A DNA stretch of 64,000 nucleotides from Clostridium_AD sp050717635. GTDB taxonomy: Bacteria > Bacillota > Clostridia > Clostridiales > Clostridiaceae. Every line of letters begins with the position of its first letter. The stretch's first letter is position 1. Positions 19,247 to 27,916 of the stretch are shown here, in pieces. Made by a program: the position numbers and the translations under genes. The stretch lies in contig NZ_JBOITO010000002.1 in the NCBI RefSeq assembly GCF_050717635.1, positions 62,001 through 126,000 on the forward strand. Reading direction: 5' to 3'. The notes below the pieces were generated by a model. The model searched no databases and had not been told where the DNA came from. It was given only the letters and a program-made list of their open reading frames with translations.

Positions 19247-21797
19247 CTTTGTTATAAATGGAAATAAGGTCAGTACAAGTGATGATAAAAAGTTAATTAC
19301 ATTTTTAAGAGAAGATATGAACCTAACATCAGTTAAGAATGGTTGCTCTGAAGGTGCTTGTGGAACATGTATGGTTTTAGTAGACGGCGTGGCAAAAAAA
19401 GCATGTGTGTTAAAAACTAGTAAGATCCAAGATAAAAACATTGTAACTGTTGATGGACTTTCGAATAGAGAAAAAGATGTTTATGGATATGCTTTTATGG
19501 AAGCTGGAGCTGTTCAGTGTGGGTTTTGTACCCCAGGAATGGTCATAAGTTCAAAAGGTTTAATTGATAAAGTGGAAGATCCAACAGAACTTGAGATAAA
19601 AAATGCCTTAAAGAATAATATCTGTCGTTGCACTGGATATGTAAAAATAATTGAAGCAGTCAAACTAGCTGCAAAATTATTAAGAGAGAATACGCAGGTG
19701 CCTAAAGGCGTCTGCGGCGCACTAGTTGGGGAAAACCTAAATAGAATTGACGCAGTAGATAAAGTTCTTGGAACAGCAGAATATGTAGATGATATACGTA
19801 TAGAAGGCATGATTTATGGTGGGGCAGTTAGAACTAAATATCCAAGAGCTATAGTAAAAAGTATAGATGTTAGCGAGGCTAAAAATTTGCCAGGAGTTTA
19901 TGCAGTAATTACATCTAATGAGCTTCCAGGAAATCAAAAGGTTGGCCATATCATAAAGGACTGGGATGTATTAATACCTGTAGGCAAGACAACTCACTGC
20001 ATAGGAGATGCTATAGTTTTAATAGCAGCGGAGTCAGAGGAAATATTAGAGAAAGCTAAATCACTAGTTAAAATTGATTTTGAGGAATTAGTGCCTGTTA
20101 CATCTCCAATTGAGGCTCTAAAAGGAAATGCACCGCAGATTCACGCAAGTGGTAATATACTTGCAACTGAGAACTTGATATTTGGTAATGCAGATAAATT
20201 TATAAAAAATTCAAAATATGTAGTAACTAATAAATATAGCACACCATTTACAGAACATGCTTTCTTAGAAACAGAAACAGCTGTTGCAAGACCTGATGGT
20301 GATGGTGGAATAATAATATATTGTGCAGATCAAGGGATTTATCAAACAAGGAAGGAATCAGCAGAAGCCCTTGGAATAGATCAAAGTAAAGTAAGAGTAG
20401 TAAGTAAGATAGTTGGCGGTGGCTTTGGTGGTAAAGAAGATATGAGTGTTCAACACCATACAGCGATTCTTGCCTTTTTAACAAATAGACCTGTAAAGTT
20501 TGCGCTGTCAAGGAAAGAGAGCATAATGTTACATCCAAAGCGTCATGCAATGGAGATGGAGTTTACAACCTCATGTGATGAAAATGGATATTTGACTGCT
20601 ATGAAAGCTATTATCATTGCTGATACTGGGGCTTATGCATCCCTGGGAGGACCAGTCCTTCAAAGAGCTTGTACCCATGCAGCAGGTCCATATAATTATC
20701 AAAATGTTGACATAGTGGGAAAAGCAATATATACAAACAACCCACCAGCTGGTGCCTTTAGAGGGTTTGGAGTGCCGCAGAGTTGTTTTGCAATAGAGTC
20801 AAATTTAAATCAGCTCGCAGAAATGGTAGGAATAACTCCCTGGGAAATAAGATATAGAAATGCTATAAGACCAGGACAGATTCTTCCTAATGGTCAAATT
20901 GCAGATGAGTCTACAGCTATTGTTGAAACACTAGAAGCAGTAAAAGAAATATGTGAAAAATATCCAAAAGCTGGAATAGCTTGTGCTATAAAAAACAGTG
21001 GACTTGGGGTAGGTCTTCCGGATATTGGACGCTGTAAACTTATAATTAAGGATAGCAAAGTATATATCCATTCTAGTGCAGCTTGTATTGGACAAGGGCT
21101 TGGAACTATATTAACGCAAATAGTTTGTGAAACTCTTAATATATCAGCGGATAAAGTGGTATATGCTCCGCCAGATACCTCAACTTGCCCTGATTCAGGA
21201 AATACAACAGCTTCACGTCAAACCTTATTTACAGGTGAGGCAGCCAAAAAAGCAGCTATAAAACTTCTTGATACATTAAGCTATCAGAAATTAGAAAACT
21301 TAGATGGTGAAGAATTTTACGGGGAATTTAAGGGAATAACTGATAAAATGAATTCAATTAAACAAAATCCTATAAGTCATGTAGCCTATGGTTATGCAAC
21401 TCAAGTTGTTATTTTAAATGATGAAGGTGAAATAGATAGTGTTATTGCGGTTCATGATGTTGGTACTGCTGTTAATCCTAAAAATATTGAGGGACAGATT
21501 CAGGGTGGTGTTGTTATGAGTCTTGGATATGCATTAACAGAAGATTATCCACTTGTGGATAGCGTTCCAACTGCAAAATTTGCAACACTAGGATTACTTA
21601 AAGTAACACAGGTTCCAAAAATAGAGTGTATAATACTCGGTAAAGGCAATAATAAACTTGCATATGGAGCAAAAGGAATAGGCGAAATATGTTCAATACC
21701 TACCGCTCCCGCTGTGGCTGGTGCCTATTATAATTATGATGGAGAATTCAGGACTAAGCTTCCTATTTCTAATACACCATACAGAAAGAAAAAGTAA
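19239..21797 (+). CDS. Fused molybdenum hydroxylase, selenium-dependent xanthine dehydrogenase type
   Basis: The 852-residue protein fuses a 2Fe-2S module (GCSEGACGTC about residue 35, CGFCTPG about 93, CRCTGY about 128) to a full Mo-binding module (GGGFGGK about 393, GQGLGT about 618, GAKGIGE about 810 with the catalytic Glu). There is no FAD domain. This architecture, next to yqeC, mocA and yqeB, marks the selenium-dependent xanthine dehydrogenase family, where labile selenium replaces the sulfido ligand. That chemistry is inferred from context; no selenocysteine codon is involved. ATG 19239 is chosen because GAGGTGG precedes it; a GTG 9 bp upstream is also possible. Confidence 0.88.
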   Translation: MFNFVINGNKVSTSDDKKLITFLREDMNLTSVKNGCSEGACGTCMVLVDGVAKKACVLKTSKIQDKNIVTVDGLSNREKDVYGYAFMEAGAVQCGFCTPGMVISSKGLIDKVEDPTELEIKNALKNNICRCTGYVKIIEAVKLAAKLLRENTQVPKGVCGALVGENLNRIDAVDKVLGTAEYVDDIRIEGMIYGGAVRTKYPRAIVKSIDVSEAKNLPGVYAVITSNELPGNQKVGHIIKDWDVLIPVGKTTHCIGDAIVLIAAESEEILEKAKSLVKIDFEELVPVTSPIEALKGNAPQIHASGNILATENLIFGNADKFIKNSKYVVTNKYSTPFTEHAFLETETAVARPDGDGGIIIYCADQGIYQTRKESAEALGIDQSKVRVVSKIVGGGFGGKEDMSVQHHTAILAFLTNRPVKFALSRKESIMLHPKRHAMEMEFTTSCDENGYLTAMKAIIIADTGAYASLGGPVLQRACTHAAGPYNYQNVDIVGKAIYTNNPPAGAFRGFGVPQSCFAIESNLNQLAEMVGITPWEIRYRNAIRPGQILPNGQIADESTAIVETLEAVKEICEKYPKAGIACAIKNSGLGVGLPDIGRCKLIIKDSKVYIHSSAACIGQGLGTILTQIVCETLNISADKVVYAPPDTSTCPDSGNTTASRQTLFTGEAAKKAAIKLLDTLSYQKLENLDGEEFYGEFKGITDKMNSIKQNPISHVAYGYATQVVILNDEGEIDSVIAVHDVGTAVNPKNIEGQIQGGVVMSLGYALTEDYPLVDSVPTAKFATLGLLKVTQVPKIECIILGKGNNKLAYGAKGIGEICSIPTAPAVAGAYYNYDGEFRTKLPISNTPYRKKK

Positions 21798-21800
21798 CGA

Positions 21801-22547
21801 ATGGGCGATGTTATGAAACTTAGTAATTACCTTGGATTAGTGAAGAGTGATATCATATCTATTGTAGGTGCAGGTGGAAAAACCACAATGATGTTTAAAT
21901 TAGGTGGGGAGCTACGGGGCCTTAATAAGGTCCTAGTAACCACAACTACCAAAATATACCTTCCATTAGAGGATAAGTATGATTTTATCTGTACTGATAG
22001 TGGAATGTTATCTAAGTATGCTCATATGCAGGAAAATGGGATATATATTTTAGGATCAGGTGTAAACGGTGAAAATAAAATATTAGGCCTTGCTGAAAGT
22101 GAGTTAGATGAGTTAGTACCATACTTTGATTATATTCTTATAGAAGCTGATGGAGCAAAGAAAAAATGCCTTAAAGGCTGGAATGAAACTGAACCAATTA
22201 TATTCAAAAGAACCACAAAAACTGTAGGTATTATAGATATAAAAGCTCTTGGAATGGTAATCAATGAGAATAATGTTCATAGAAGTGAAATATTTTGTGA
22301 GTTAACTGGCGCAAAACAAGGTGAAACTGTTAAAATTGAACACTTACTTAAGATAATTATAAATCCTCTAGGACTGTTTAAGGCAGCACTAGGGGAAAAA
22401 ATATTATACATCAATAAAGTGGAATCAGCCAATGACTTAATATTAGCTAAGGCCTTAGTTAATGAAACAAACATAAAAGGCGAGAACCCAATAGATCAAA
22501 TACTCATTGGAAGTTTAAAAACTGACACATATTTAGATAAAGTATGA
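21801..22547 (+). CDS. yqeC: YqeC, selenium-dependent hydroxylase accessory protein
   Basis: A 248-residue P-loop protein (GAGGKTT about residue 23) of the YqeC family, found only beside selenium-dependent molybdenum hydroxylases and thought to help insert selenium into the cofactor. The ADGAKKKCLKGWNE segment about residue 115 is typical of the family. It begins 3 bp after the xanthine dehydrogenase stop. Two starts are possible (21801 or ATG 21813) and neither has a strong ribosome site, suggesting translational coupling. Confidence 0.87.
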   Translation: MGDVMKLSNYLGLVKSDIISIVGAGGKTTMMFKLGGELRGLNKVLVTTTTKIYLPLEDKYDFICTDSGMLSKYAHMQENGIYILGSGVNGENKILGLAESELDELVPYFDYILIEADGAKKKCLKGWNETEPIIFKRTTKTVGIIDIKALGMVINENNVHRSEIFCELTGAKQGETVKIEHLLKIIINPLGLFKAALGEKILYINKVESANDLILAKALVNETNIKGENPIDQILIGSLKTDTYLDKV

Positions 22548-22563
22548 AAGTAGGTGATAGAAT

Positions 22564-23157
22564 TTGATAAGTGCTATAATCTTAGCAGCAGGTTACTCAA
22601 GGAGAATGGGAGTGAATAAGCTACTTTTAAAATATAGAGGTGAGTCACTAATACAGCGAACTATAAACACTATTTTAAAGTGTGGATTTTCAGAGGTGAT
22701 TCTTGTAGCTAGGGAAGAAGAAGTTATAGAAATTGGTAATATGAATAAGCTTGTGGTGATTAAAAACCAAAATGCAGATAAAGGAATAAGTGAATCTATT
22801 AAATTGGGTGTTGTAAATGCAAAAGAAACAGATGGCTATATGTTTTTTACCGCAGATCAGCCTTTTTTAGGTGAAGATACAATAATAAGCTTAATACGTG
22901 AGTTTATAGAAAATCCAACTAATATAATAGTACCTAAGTGCGCTATAAGGCTAGGAAATCCTGTTATATTTCCTCCGGACCTTAAGGAAGACTTTATAAA
23001 ATTACAGGGGGATATTGGTGGCAAAACAATAATGAATGAAAATCTAGACAGGGTTAAATTTGTAGAAACAAGTGATAGTTGGGCATTATTTGATGTTGAT
23101 ACAAGTGAAAATTATGACTATATTATAAAGCTAGAGGAGAATAAGGATTATGTTTAA
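22564..23157 (+). CDS. mocA: Molybdenum hydroxylase maturation nucleotidyltransferase (MocA/YgfJ)
   Basis: A 197-residue GT-A-fold nucleotidyltransferase with the IILAAGYSRRMGVNKLL signature at the N-terminus, FTADQPFL about residue 97 and DVDTSENYD near the end. It would form the cytosine dinucleotide form of molybdopterin, or an equivalent step, for the adjacent hydroxylase. The start is TTG at 22564 after a GTAGGTGATAG ribosome site. It overlaps yqeB by 8 bp. YgfJ members are standard companions of yqeB and yqeC. Confidence 0.88.
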   Translation: MISAIILAAGYSRRMGVNKLLLKYRGESLIQRTINTILKCGFSEVILVAREEEVIEIGNMNKLVVIKNQNADKGISESIKLGVVNAKETDGYMFFTADQPFLGEDTIISLIREFIENPTNIIVPKCAIRLGNPVIFPPDLKEDFIKLQGDIGGKTIMNENLDRVKFVETSDSWALFDVDTSENYDYIIKLEENKDYV

Positions 23158-23971
23158 TGATATTGTTATTGTACGTGGCGGAGGAGATTTAGCATCTGGT
23201 ACAATTCAAAAATTATATAGAAGTGGTTTTAGGGTATTGGTCTTAGAAGTAGCAAAGCCTACTTGCATTAGACGGACCGTTTCTTATAGTGAAGCGGTGT
23301 ATGAAAAAGAAGTAGAGATAGAAGGAATTACAGCTATACACGTAGGATGTTTAAGTGAAATAGAAAACGCTTGGATTAGTAAAAAAATTCCAGTGATTAT
23401 AGACCCAGAGGGGAAGTTAATTAAAGAGATAAAGCCTAAAATTTTAGTGGATGCTATTTTGGCAAAGAAGAATCTGGGAACAACAATAGACATGGCAGAT
23501 ATAACCATAGCTCTTGGACCTGGCTTTACAGCAGGGAAAGATGTTGATATTGTAATAGAAACTAAAAGAGGGCATAATGTAGGTAGACTTATTTTGAGTG
23601 GTAAAGCTATAGAAAACACAGGGATTCCAGGAAATGTTATGGGTTTCTCTAAAGAAAGAGTTATACATTCGGATAGCGCTGGAATTATGAAGAATATTGT
23701 TGATATTGGTGTTATAGTTAAAAAGGATGAGGTTATTGCTTATATAGGAGAAAACCCAGTAAAAGCAACAATGCAAGGGTTACTCAGAGGGATTTTACGC
23801 GATGGAAGTACTGTACCCGTTGGATTTAAGATTGCAGATATTGATCCAAGGGAGTCAGAAAAGATTAATTGTTATACTATTTCTGATAAAGCAAGAAATA
23901 TAGCTGGCGGAGTGTTAGAAGCAATATTATATCTATTGAATCAATCTAAGGAGGATATGCATTATGAATGA
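23150..23971 (+). CDS. yqeB: YqeB, selenium-dependent molybdenum cofactor maturation protein
   Basis: The 273-residue protein has an N-terminal Rossmann-like VRGGGDLASG motif and matches the EF2563/YqeB family that co-occurs with yqeC and selenium-type molybdenum hydroxylases. The role in selenium insertion is from genomic association, with the mechanism unknown. It overlaps both neighbours (mocA upstream and the XdhC/CoxI gene downstream) by 8 bp, so the maturation block is one tightly coupled unit. Confidence 0.87.
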   Translation: MFNDIVIVRGGGDLASGTIQKLYRSGFRVLVLEVAKPTCIRRTVSYSEAVYEKEVEIEGITAIHVGCLSEIENAWISKKIPVIIDPEGKLIKEIKPKILVDAILAKKNLGTTIDMADITIALGPGFTAGKDVDIVIETKRGHNVGRLILSGKAIENTGIPGNVMGFSKERVIHSDSAGIMKNIVDIGVIVKKDEVIAYIGENPVKATMQGLLRGILRDGSTVPVGFKIADIDPRESEKINCYTISDKARNIAGGVLEAILYLLNQSKEDMHYE

Positions 23972-24773
23972 GAAAATTATTAAAGAAATCTATGAAAGTC
24001 TAGCAAGTGGACAAAAATCGGCATTGGTAACTATTACAGAGATAAAAGGGTCTACTCCAAGAAAAAAAGGTTCTCTTATGGCGGTTTGGGAAGATGGGAA
24101 AATTCAGGGAAGCGTTGGTGGAGGCAATATTGAATATGAGGTAATAGAAAAAGCCATAGATTGTATTAAGAAAGAAGTGGATAGAGAATTTAAATTTCAA
24201 TTAACCGATGAAGGTGATTTAAACATGCAGTGTGGAGGAGATGCTACTTTATATGTGAAGGTATTTAAACCTAGACCCAAACTGCTTATTATAGGGGCGG
24301 GACATATAGGAGTAGAACTTTTTAAACTAGCAAAGATATTAGATTTTTATACTGTTATATTTGATGATCGAGATGAATATGCAAACGAAAACAGATTTGA
24401 AGGAGCAGATGAAATAATTGTAGGCGATATTTCTGAAAAGGTTTCTAAGTATCCTATTAATAAAAATACTTATATTGTAATAGTAACTAGAGGTCATGAA
24501 TGTGATGCTGATGCACTTAAATTTACTGCTGAATCTGATGCTTCATATATTGGAGTAATTGGAAGTAAGAAAAAAACAGAGTTTGTTATGAAGAATTTAA
24601 TAACTGAAGGAATACAAAGAGAAGCACTTAAAAAGGTATACGCACCAATAGGAATTAATATTTCCTCGGGGGAGCCAAATGAAATTGCTTTTGGGATTAT
24701 GAGTGAAATTTTATTAATTAAAAATGGTGGATCATTGGAGCACTTAAAGGACATTAAAAAGGTAGAATTTTAG
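23964..24773 (+). CDS. XdhC/CoxI-family cofactor maturation protein (copy 1)
   Basis: A 269-residue protein with an N-terminal XdhC/CoxI domain (KGSTPRKKGS about residue 30, SVGGGNIEYE about 51) and a C-terminal Rossmann domain (IGAGHIGVEL about 110, GSKKKTEFV about 195). Family members bind molybdenum cofactor and deliver its sulfurated or selenated form to hydroxylases. AAGGAGG lies 9-10 nt before the ATG inside yqeB. A second homologue of nearly the same length is encoded at 28696-29493. Confidence 0.88.
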   Translation: MNEKIIKEIYESLASGQKSALVTITEIKGSTPRKKGSLMAVWEDGKIQGSVGGGNIEYEVIEKAIDCIKKEVDREFKFQLTDEGDLNMQCGGDATLYVKVFKPRPKLLIIGAGHIGVELFKLAKILDFYTVIFDDRDEYANENRFEGADEIIVGDISEKVSKYPINKNTYIVIVTRGHECDADALKFTAESDASYIGVIGSKKKTEFVMKNLITEGIQREALKKVYAPIGINISSGEPNEIAFGIMSEILLIKNGGSLEHLKDIKKVEF

Positions 24774-25103
24774 ATGAACGTAAGTTGGAGAATTTTTTTT
24801 AAGGAAGACAATATAAAGATATTTGGTAAGGGACCCCAAAAGCTACTTTTGAAAATAGATGAATTAGGATCTATAAGAAAGGCAGCAAGTTCTATGAAGC
24901 TTTCTTACACAAAAGCCTGGAATATGATATTGTGTTTGGAGAAGGGGCTTGGTATAAAGGTACTCCAAAAACAAATTGGAGGAAAAGATGGTGGAGGTTC
25001 TATACTTACCGAAGAAGCTAGAGATTTAATTCGAAAATTTGATGAATTTGAAATGGAAGTAGAACAGTGCGTTACAGAATTATTTAATAAAAAATTCAAA
25101 TAG
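24774..25103 (+). CDS. ModE-like winged-helix DNA-binding protein
   Basis: The 109-residue protein matches the N-terminal winged helix of ModE (KLLLKIDELGSIRKAA, YTKAWNMI, GGKDGGGSILTEEA). The molybdate-binding TOBE domains of full ModE are absent. The ATG follows directly on the stop of the XdhC-like gene, so it is cotranscribed with the maturation block. It probably regulates molybdenum uptake or hydroxylase genes. Without a ligand domain, signal sensing must be elsewhere or indirect. It is the only transcription regulator recognised in the window. A ModE-box-like palindrome lies 75 bp downstream. Confidence 0.85.
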   Translation: MNVSWRIFFKEDNIKIFGKGPQKLLLKIDELGSIRKAASSMKLSYTKAWNMILCLEKGLGIKVLQKQIGGKDGGGSILTEEARDLIRKFDEFEMEVEQCVTELFNKKFK

Positions 25104-25177
25104 TAGATTGCCTTAGAAATTTATATACTAACTTTATATTTACAAGGGGTACAATTAAAGGTAATATTATATGTAGC

Positions 25178-25199
25178 GTTATGTATTATAAAATATAAC
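25178..25199. promoter_or_regulatory. Possible ModE-type operator
   Basis: GTTATGTATTATAAAATATAAC is mirror-like: GTTAT/ATAAC outer arms around a TTATAA core. It resembles the ModE box layout (TATA-rich arms ending in AAC). It lies in the 215-bp gap between the ModE-like gene and the importer operon. No clear promoter could be assigned beside it. Confidence 0.4.
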
Positions 25200-25318
25200 C
25201 AATTTATATCTAAGGAGTTAATACAAACAATCTCTATTGGAACAATTAAACCATGTCTTCATTCCAAAGAAGAAATAAACCTTAGAAGCAATTAAGGGTG
25301 GCAAAATAAAAAAGGGGG

Positions 25319-25864
25319 ATGAAATTGAGTGTTAAAAATATTTTTTTAACTGGAGAGATTCATATTGGAAAATCTACTGCTATTAACAAATTTCTAGAAA
25401 AATATAAACAAAAAACTATTAGTATTTCAGGATTTAAAACAAAACCACTTTATGAAAATGAATTTTTAAAAGGGTATTATATAGAGAGCCAGATTCAATC
25501 TATGTTTTGTAATGCTTCAGAAAATTTGGTAGGAATTAATAAGATACTTGGCAAAGGGAAATCATGCTATGGAATTCCAAAAGTATTTGATGAAAAAGGT
25601 GTTGAAATACTACTTGAATCTATAAAGATGTCAAATTCAATTATATTAATGGATGAACTTGGTTTTTTTGAAAATGATGCTCTAAAGTTTCAATCCCAAG
25701 TACACAGAACTCTTGATAGCCCACATAGAGTAATGGGAGTATTAAAAGAAAAGACAAATGATTTTCTAAGGTCTGTTGCGTCTAGGAAGGATGTTAAAGT
25801 GATACGAGTTACCTTAGAAAATAGAGATAGTATTATACATGAAATTAATAAATATTGGGAGTGA
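25319..25864 (+). CDS. P-loop nucleoside-triphosphatase (THEP1/NTPase_1-like)
   Basis: A 181-residue protein with Walker A GEIHIGKST about residue 12 and Walker B IILMDELGFFEN about 104. The arrangement (LTGEI..GKST, DELG.FEN, then a V.K.K segment) is that of the COG1618 NTPase_1 family, whose physiological role is unknown. It begins the importer operon, 6 bp ahead of the binding-protein gene. A function in cofactor or metal handling is plausible from context only. The start follows a GGGGG-rich site. Confidence 0.72.
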   Translation: MKLSVKNIFLTGEIHIGKSTAINKFLEKYKQKTISISGFKTKPLYENEFLKGYYIESQIQSMFCNASENLVGINKILGKGKSCYGIPKVFDEKGVEILLESIKMSNSIILMDELGFFENDALKFQSQVHRTLDSPHRVMGVLKEKTNDFLRSVASRKDVKVIRVTLENRDSIIHEINKYWE

Positions 25865-25870
25865 TTAATT

Positions 25871-26887
25871 ATGAAAATCGTAAAAAAAAGTTTAGCGTTA
25901 GTTATATCTGTGATAGTTTTATTTACGGGTTGTTCAGGGGCATCAACTGAAAAAAAAGAAAACACTAAAACAAACTCAAGCATTAGAGTTGTTACAACAT
26001 ATAAACCAGCTACAGATATTGTACTTGCTTTAGGTGGCAAAGACAAATTAGTGGGAGGGAGCGATGGAGCAAAAGAAGACCCACTTCTTATGAAACTTGA
26101 TGAAAATTTAGCAAGTAAATTGGCTGAAGTTGGTTCAAAGAAAAATGGTGTAAACATTGAACAAATAGTTTCTTTAAAACCTGATGTGGTAATCCTATAT
26201 CCAACTAAAGAATCCGATGATACAATGAAAAAATTAGCTGATCAAAATATAAAAGTTATTTCTATTAATCCTGAAACTATAAAATTACTAAAGTCAGATA
26301 TTATTAAAGTTGGAGAAGCTATAGGGGAAGTTGAAAATTCAAAGAAATTAGTAACATACTATGAAGATAAAATTGAAGATGTTGCTAAAAAGGTATCTAC
26401 AATTAAAGATAAAAAAACAGTGTATCTTGCAGGTGCCCACGGTATTCTTTCTACCTCTTCAGGGGACTTTTTGCAACATGAAATAATAGAATCTGCTGGT
26501 GGAATAGATGTTGCAGCTAAGCTAAAGGGTGGATGGAATGATGTTTCTGTTGAACAAGTAATTGCATGGAATCCTGAGGAAATCATTTCTGTTATGTATT
26601 GCCCAGAGGGGAGTCCAGCTGAGATTATGGAAAAGGCTGAACTTCAAACAGTAAGTGCTATAAAAAATAAAAAAGTTCATCAGATTCCATCAAATATTGC
26701 ACCTTGGGATTATCCACAGCCTAGTAGTATATTAGCAATACTTTGGATGAGTAAAACACTGTATCCAGAAGAATTTGATGATTTAGATATACATAAAGTT
26801 GTAAATGAATTTTATAGTGAATTTTATGGTAAATCTTTTGATGAGTTAGGAGGAACTTTACTTGGAGAAGGTAATACCAAAAAGTAA
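25871..26887 (+). CDS. ABC importer substrate-binding lipoprotein (FecB/BtuF class)
   Basis: A 338-residue lipoprotein with a signal peptide ending in a lipobox (LFTGCSG, Cys about residue 19) and a class III periplasmic-binding domain (residues 45-320) with the long central helix typical of iron-complex, cobalamin and molybdate/tungstate binders. The TEKKENTKTN linker follows the Cys. It is encoded with a FecCD permease and ATPase. Given the molybdenum genes on both sides, molybdate or tungstate (MolB-like) is the favoured cargo. Iron complexes or corrinoids remain possible. Confidence 0.85.
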   Translation: MKIVKKSLALVISVIVLFTGCSGASTEKKENTKTNSSIRVVTTYKPATDIVLALGGKDKLVGGSDGAKEDPLLMKLDENLASKLAEVGSKKNGVNIEQIVSLKPDVVILYPTKESDDTMKKLADQNIKVISINPETIKLLKSDIIKVGEAIGEVENSKKLVTYYEDKIEDVAKKVSTIKDKKTVYLAGAHGILSTSSGDFLQHEIIESAGGIDVAAKLKGGWNDVSVEQVIAWNPEEIISVMYCPEGSPAEIMEKAELQTVSAIKNKKVHQIPSNIAPWDYPQPSSILAILWMSKTLYPEEFDDLDIHKVVNEFYSEFYGKSFDELGGTLLGEGNTKK

Positions 26888-27902
26888 ACCTCATAGTAAA
26901 TTGTTGCAACATAAACTTGTTGTGTTTTTTATACTCTTTCTTGTAGTTTTTGTTGCATCAATATTTATGGGCAGATATCGAATGAGTATGGCTGAGTATA
27001 AAAATGTTATTATGAACTTAGGCGGATTTATAATAGGTGAACCTATATCTGATCCAAGTATTATAATTTTGTATAAAGTTAGGCTACCAAGAATTTTACT
27101 TGCATCTTTTGTTGGAGCGGGACTTGCTATTTCAGGGCTTGTTTTTCAACAGGTATTTAAAAACCCCATTGCCTCACCGGATATATTAGGAGTTACTTCA
27201 GGCGCAAGCTTTGGAGCAGCCCTTGGAATAATATTGCCTTTTGAATTCCCGGGTATAATTCAAATATGTGCATTTGCTTTTGGACTACTTGCGGTGGTTA
27301 TAGTTTATGGATTAAAAAAATCCTCTAAGGATAACAATATATTGTATTTGGTTTTGTCAGGGATTATTGTTTCAGCATTTTTTTCCGCACTACTTTCAAT
27401 GATAAAATATTTAGCGGATCCTTACGAACAATTACCATCCATTGTTTTCTGGTCAATGGGTGGTCTATACAGGGCAAATTGGACAAATGCTATTGGTTGT
27501 GGTTTAGTTGTTATTCCTAGCATTTTCATTATAAATAGCCTAAGATTCAAATTGAAAATGCTTTTGCTTAATGATGATATGGCAAAAACTATGGGTATGG
27601 AGGTTTCAAAGTTCAGAAATTATATTTTGTGCTTAGTTTCTTTTGTAGTTTGTTTTTGCGTTAGTATATCTGGAACGATCGGATGGATAGCACTTATAGT
27701 ACCTCATATTACGAGAATAATTCTTGGATATAAAAACAAGTATATTTATTTAATTACCAGTTTGATTGGTGCTACAACGTTAATATTGCTCGATGATGTT
27801 GCACGTAGTATTAGTACTACGGAAATCCCTGTTGGTATCCTTACGGCGGCAATAGGGGCACCTGTATTAGGATATCTATTAATATTTAAGAAAACAATAT
27901 AG
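26862..27902 (+). CDS. FecCD-family ABC importer permease
   Basis: A 346-residue polytopic protein of about 10 helices with FecCD motifs: LPRILLASFVGAGLAISG about residue 70, NPIASPDILGVTSGA about 95, and the cytoplasmic coupling segment GWIALIVPHITR about 280. The start is TTG 26862, preceded by TAGGAGG at 8 nt, and it overlaps the binding-protein gene by 26 bp. It forms the membrane channel of the importer encoded by the surrounding genes. The substrate is probably molybdate or tungstate by context. Confidence 0.88.
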   Translation: MEKVIPKSKPHSKLLQHKLVVFFILFLVVFVASIFMGRYRMSMAEYKNVIMNLGGFIIGEPISDPSIIILYKVRLPRILLASFVGAGLAISGLVFQQVFKNPIASPDILGVTSGASFGAALGIILPFEFPGIIQICAFAFGLLAVVIVYGLKKSSKDNNILYLVLSGIIVSAFFSALLSMIKYLADPYEQLPSIVFWSMGGLYRANWTNAIGCGLVVIPSIFIINSLRFKLKMLLLNDDMAKTMGMEVSKFRNYILCLVSFVVCFCVSISGTIGWIALIVPHITRIILGYKNKYIYLITSLIGATTLILLDDVARSISTTEIPVGILTAAIGAPVLGYLLIFKKTI

Positions 27903-27916
27903 TTAGGAGATATACT

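Noticed and set aside
25104..25318. Molybdenum cofactor riboswitch in the gap before the importer operon
   Set aside because: No GC-rich multi-helix structure is visible; the region is AT-rich with only a ModE-like dyad.
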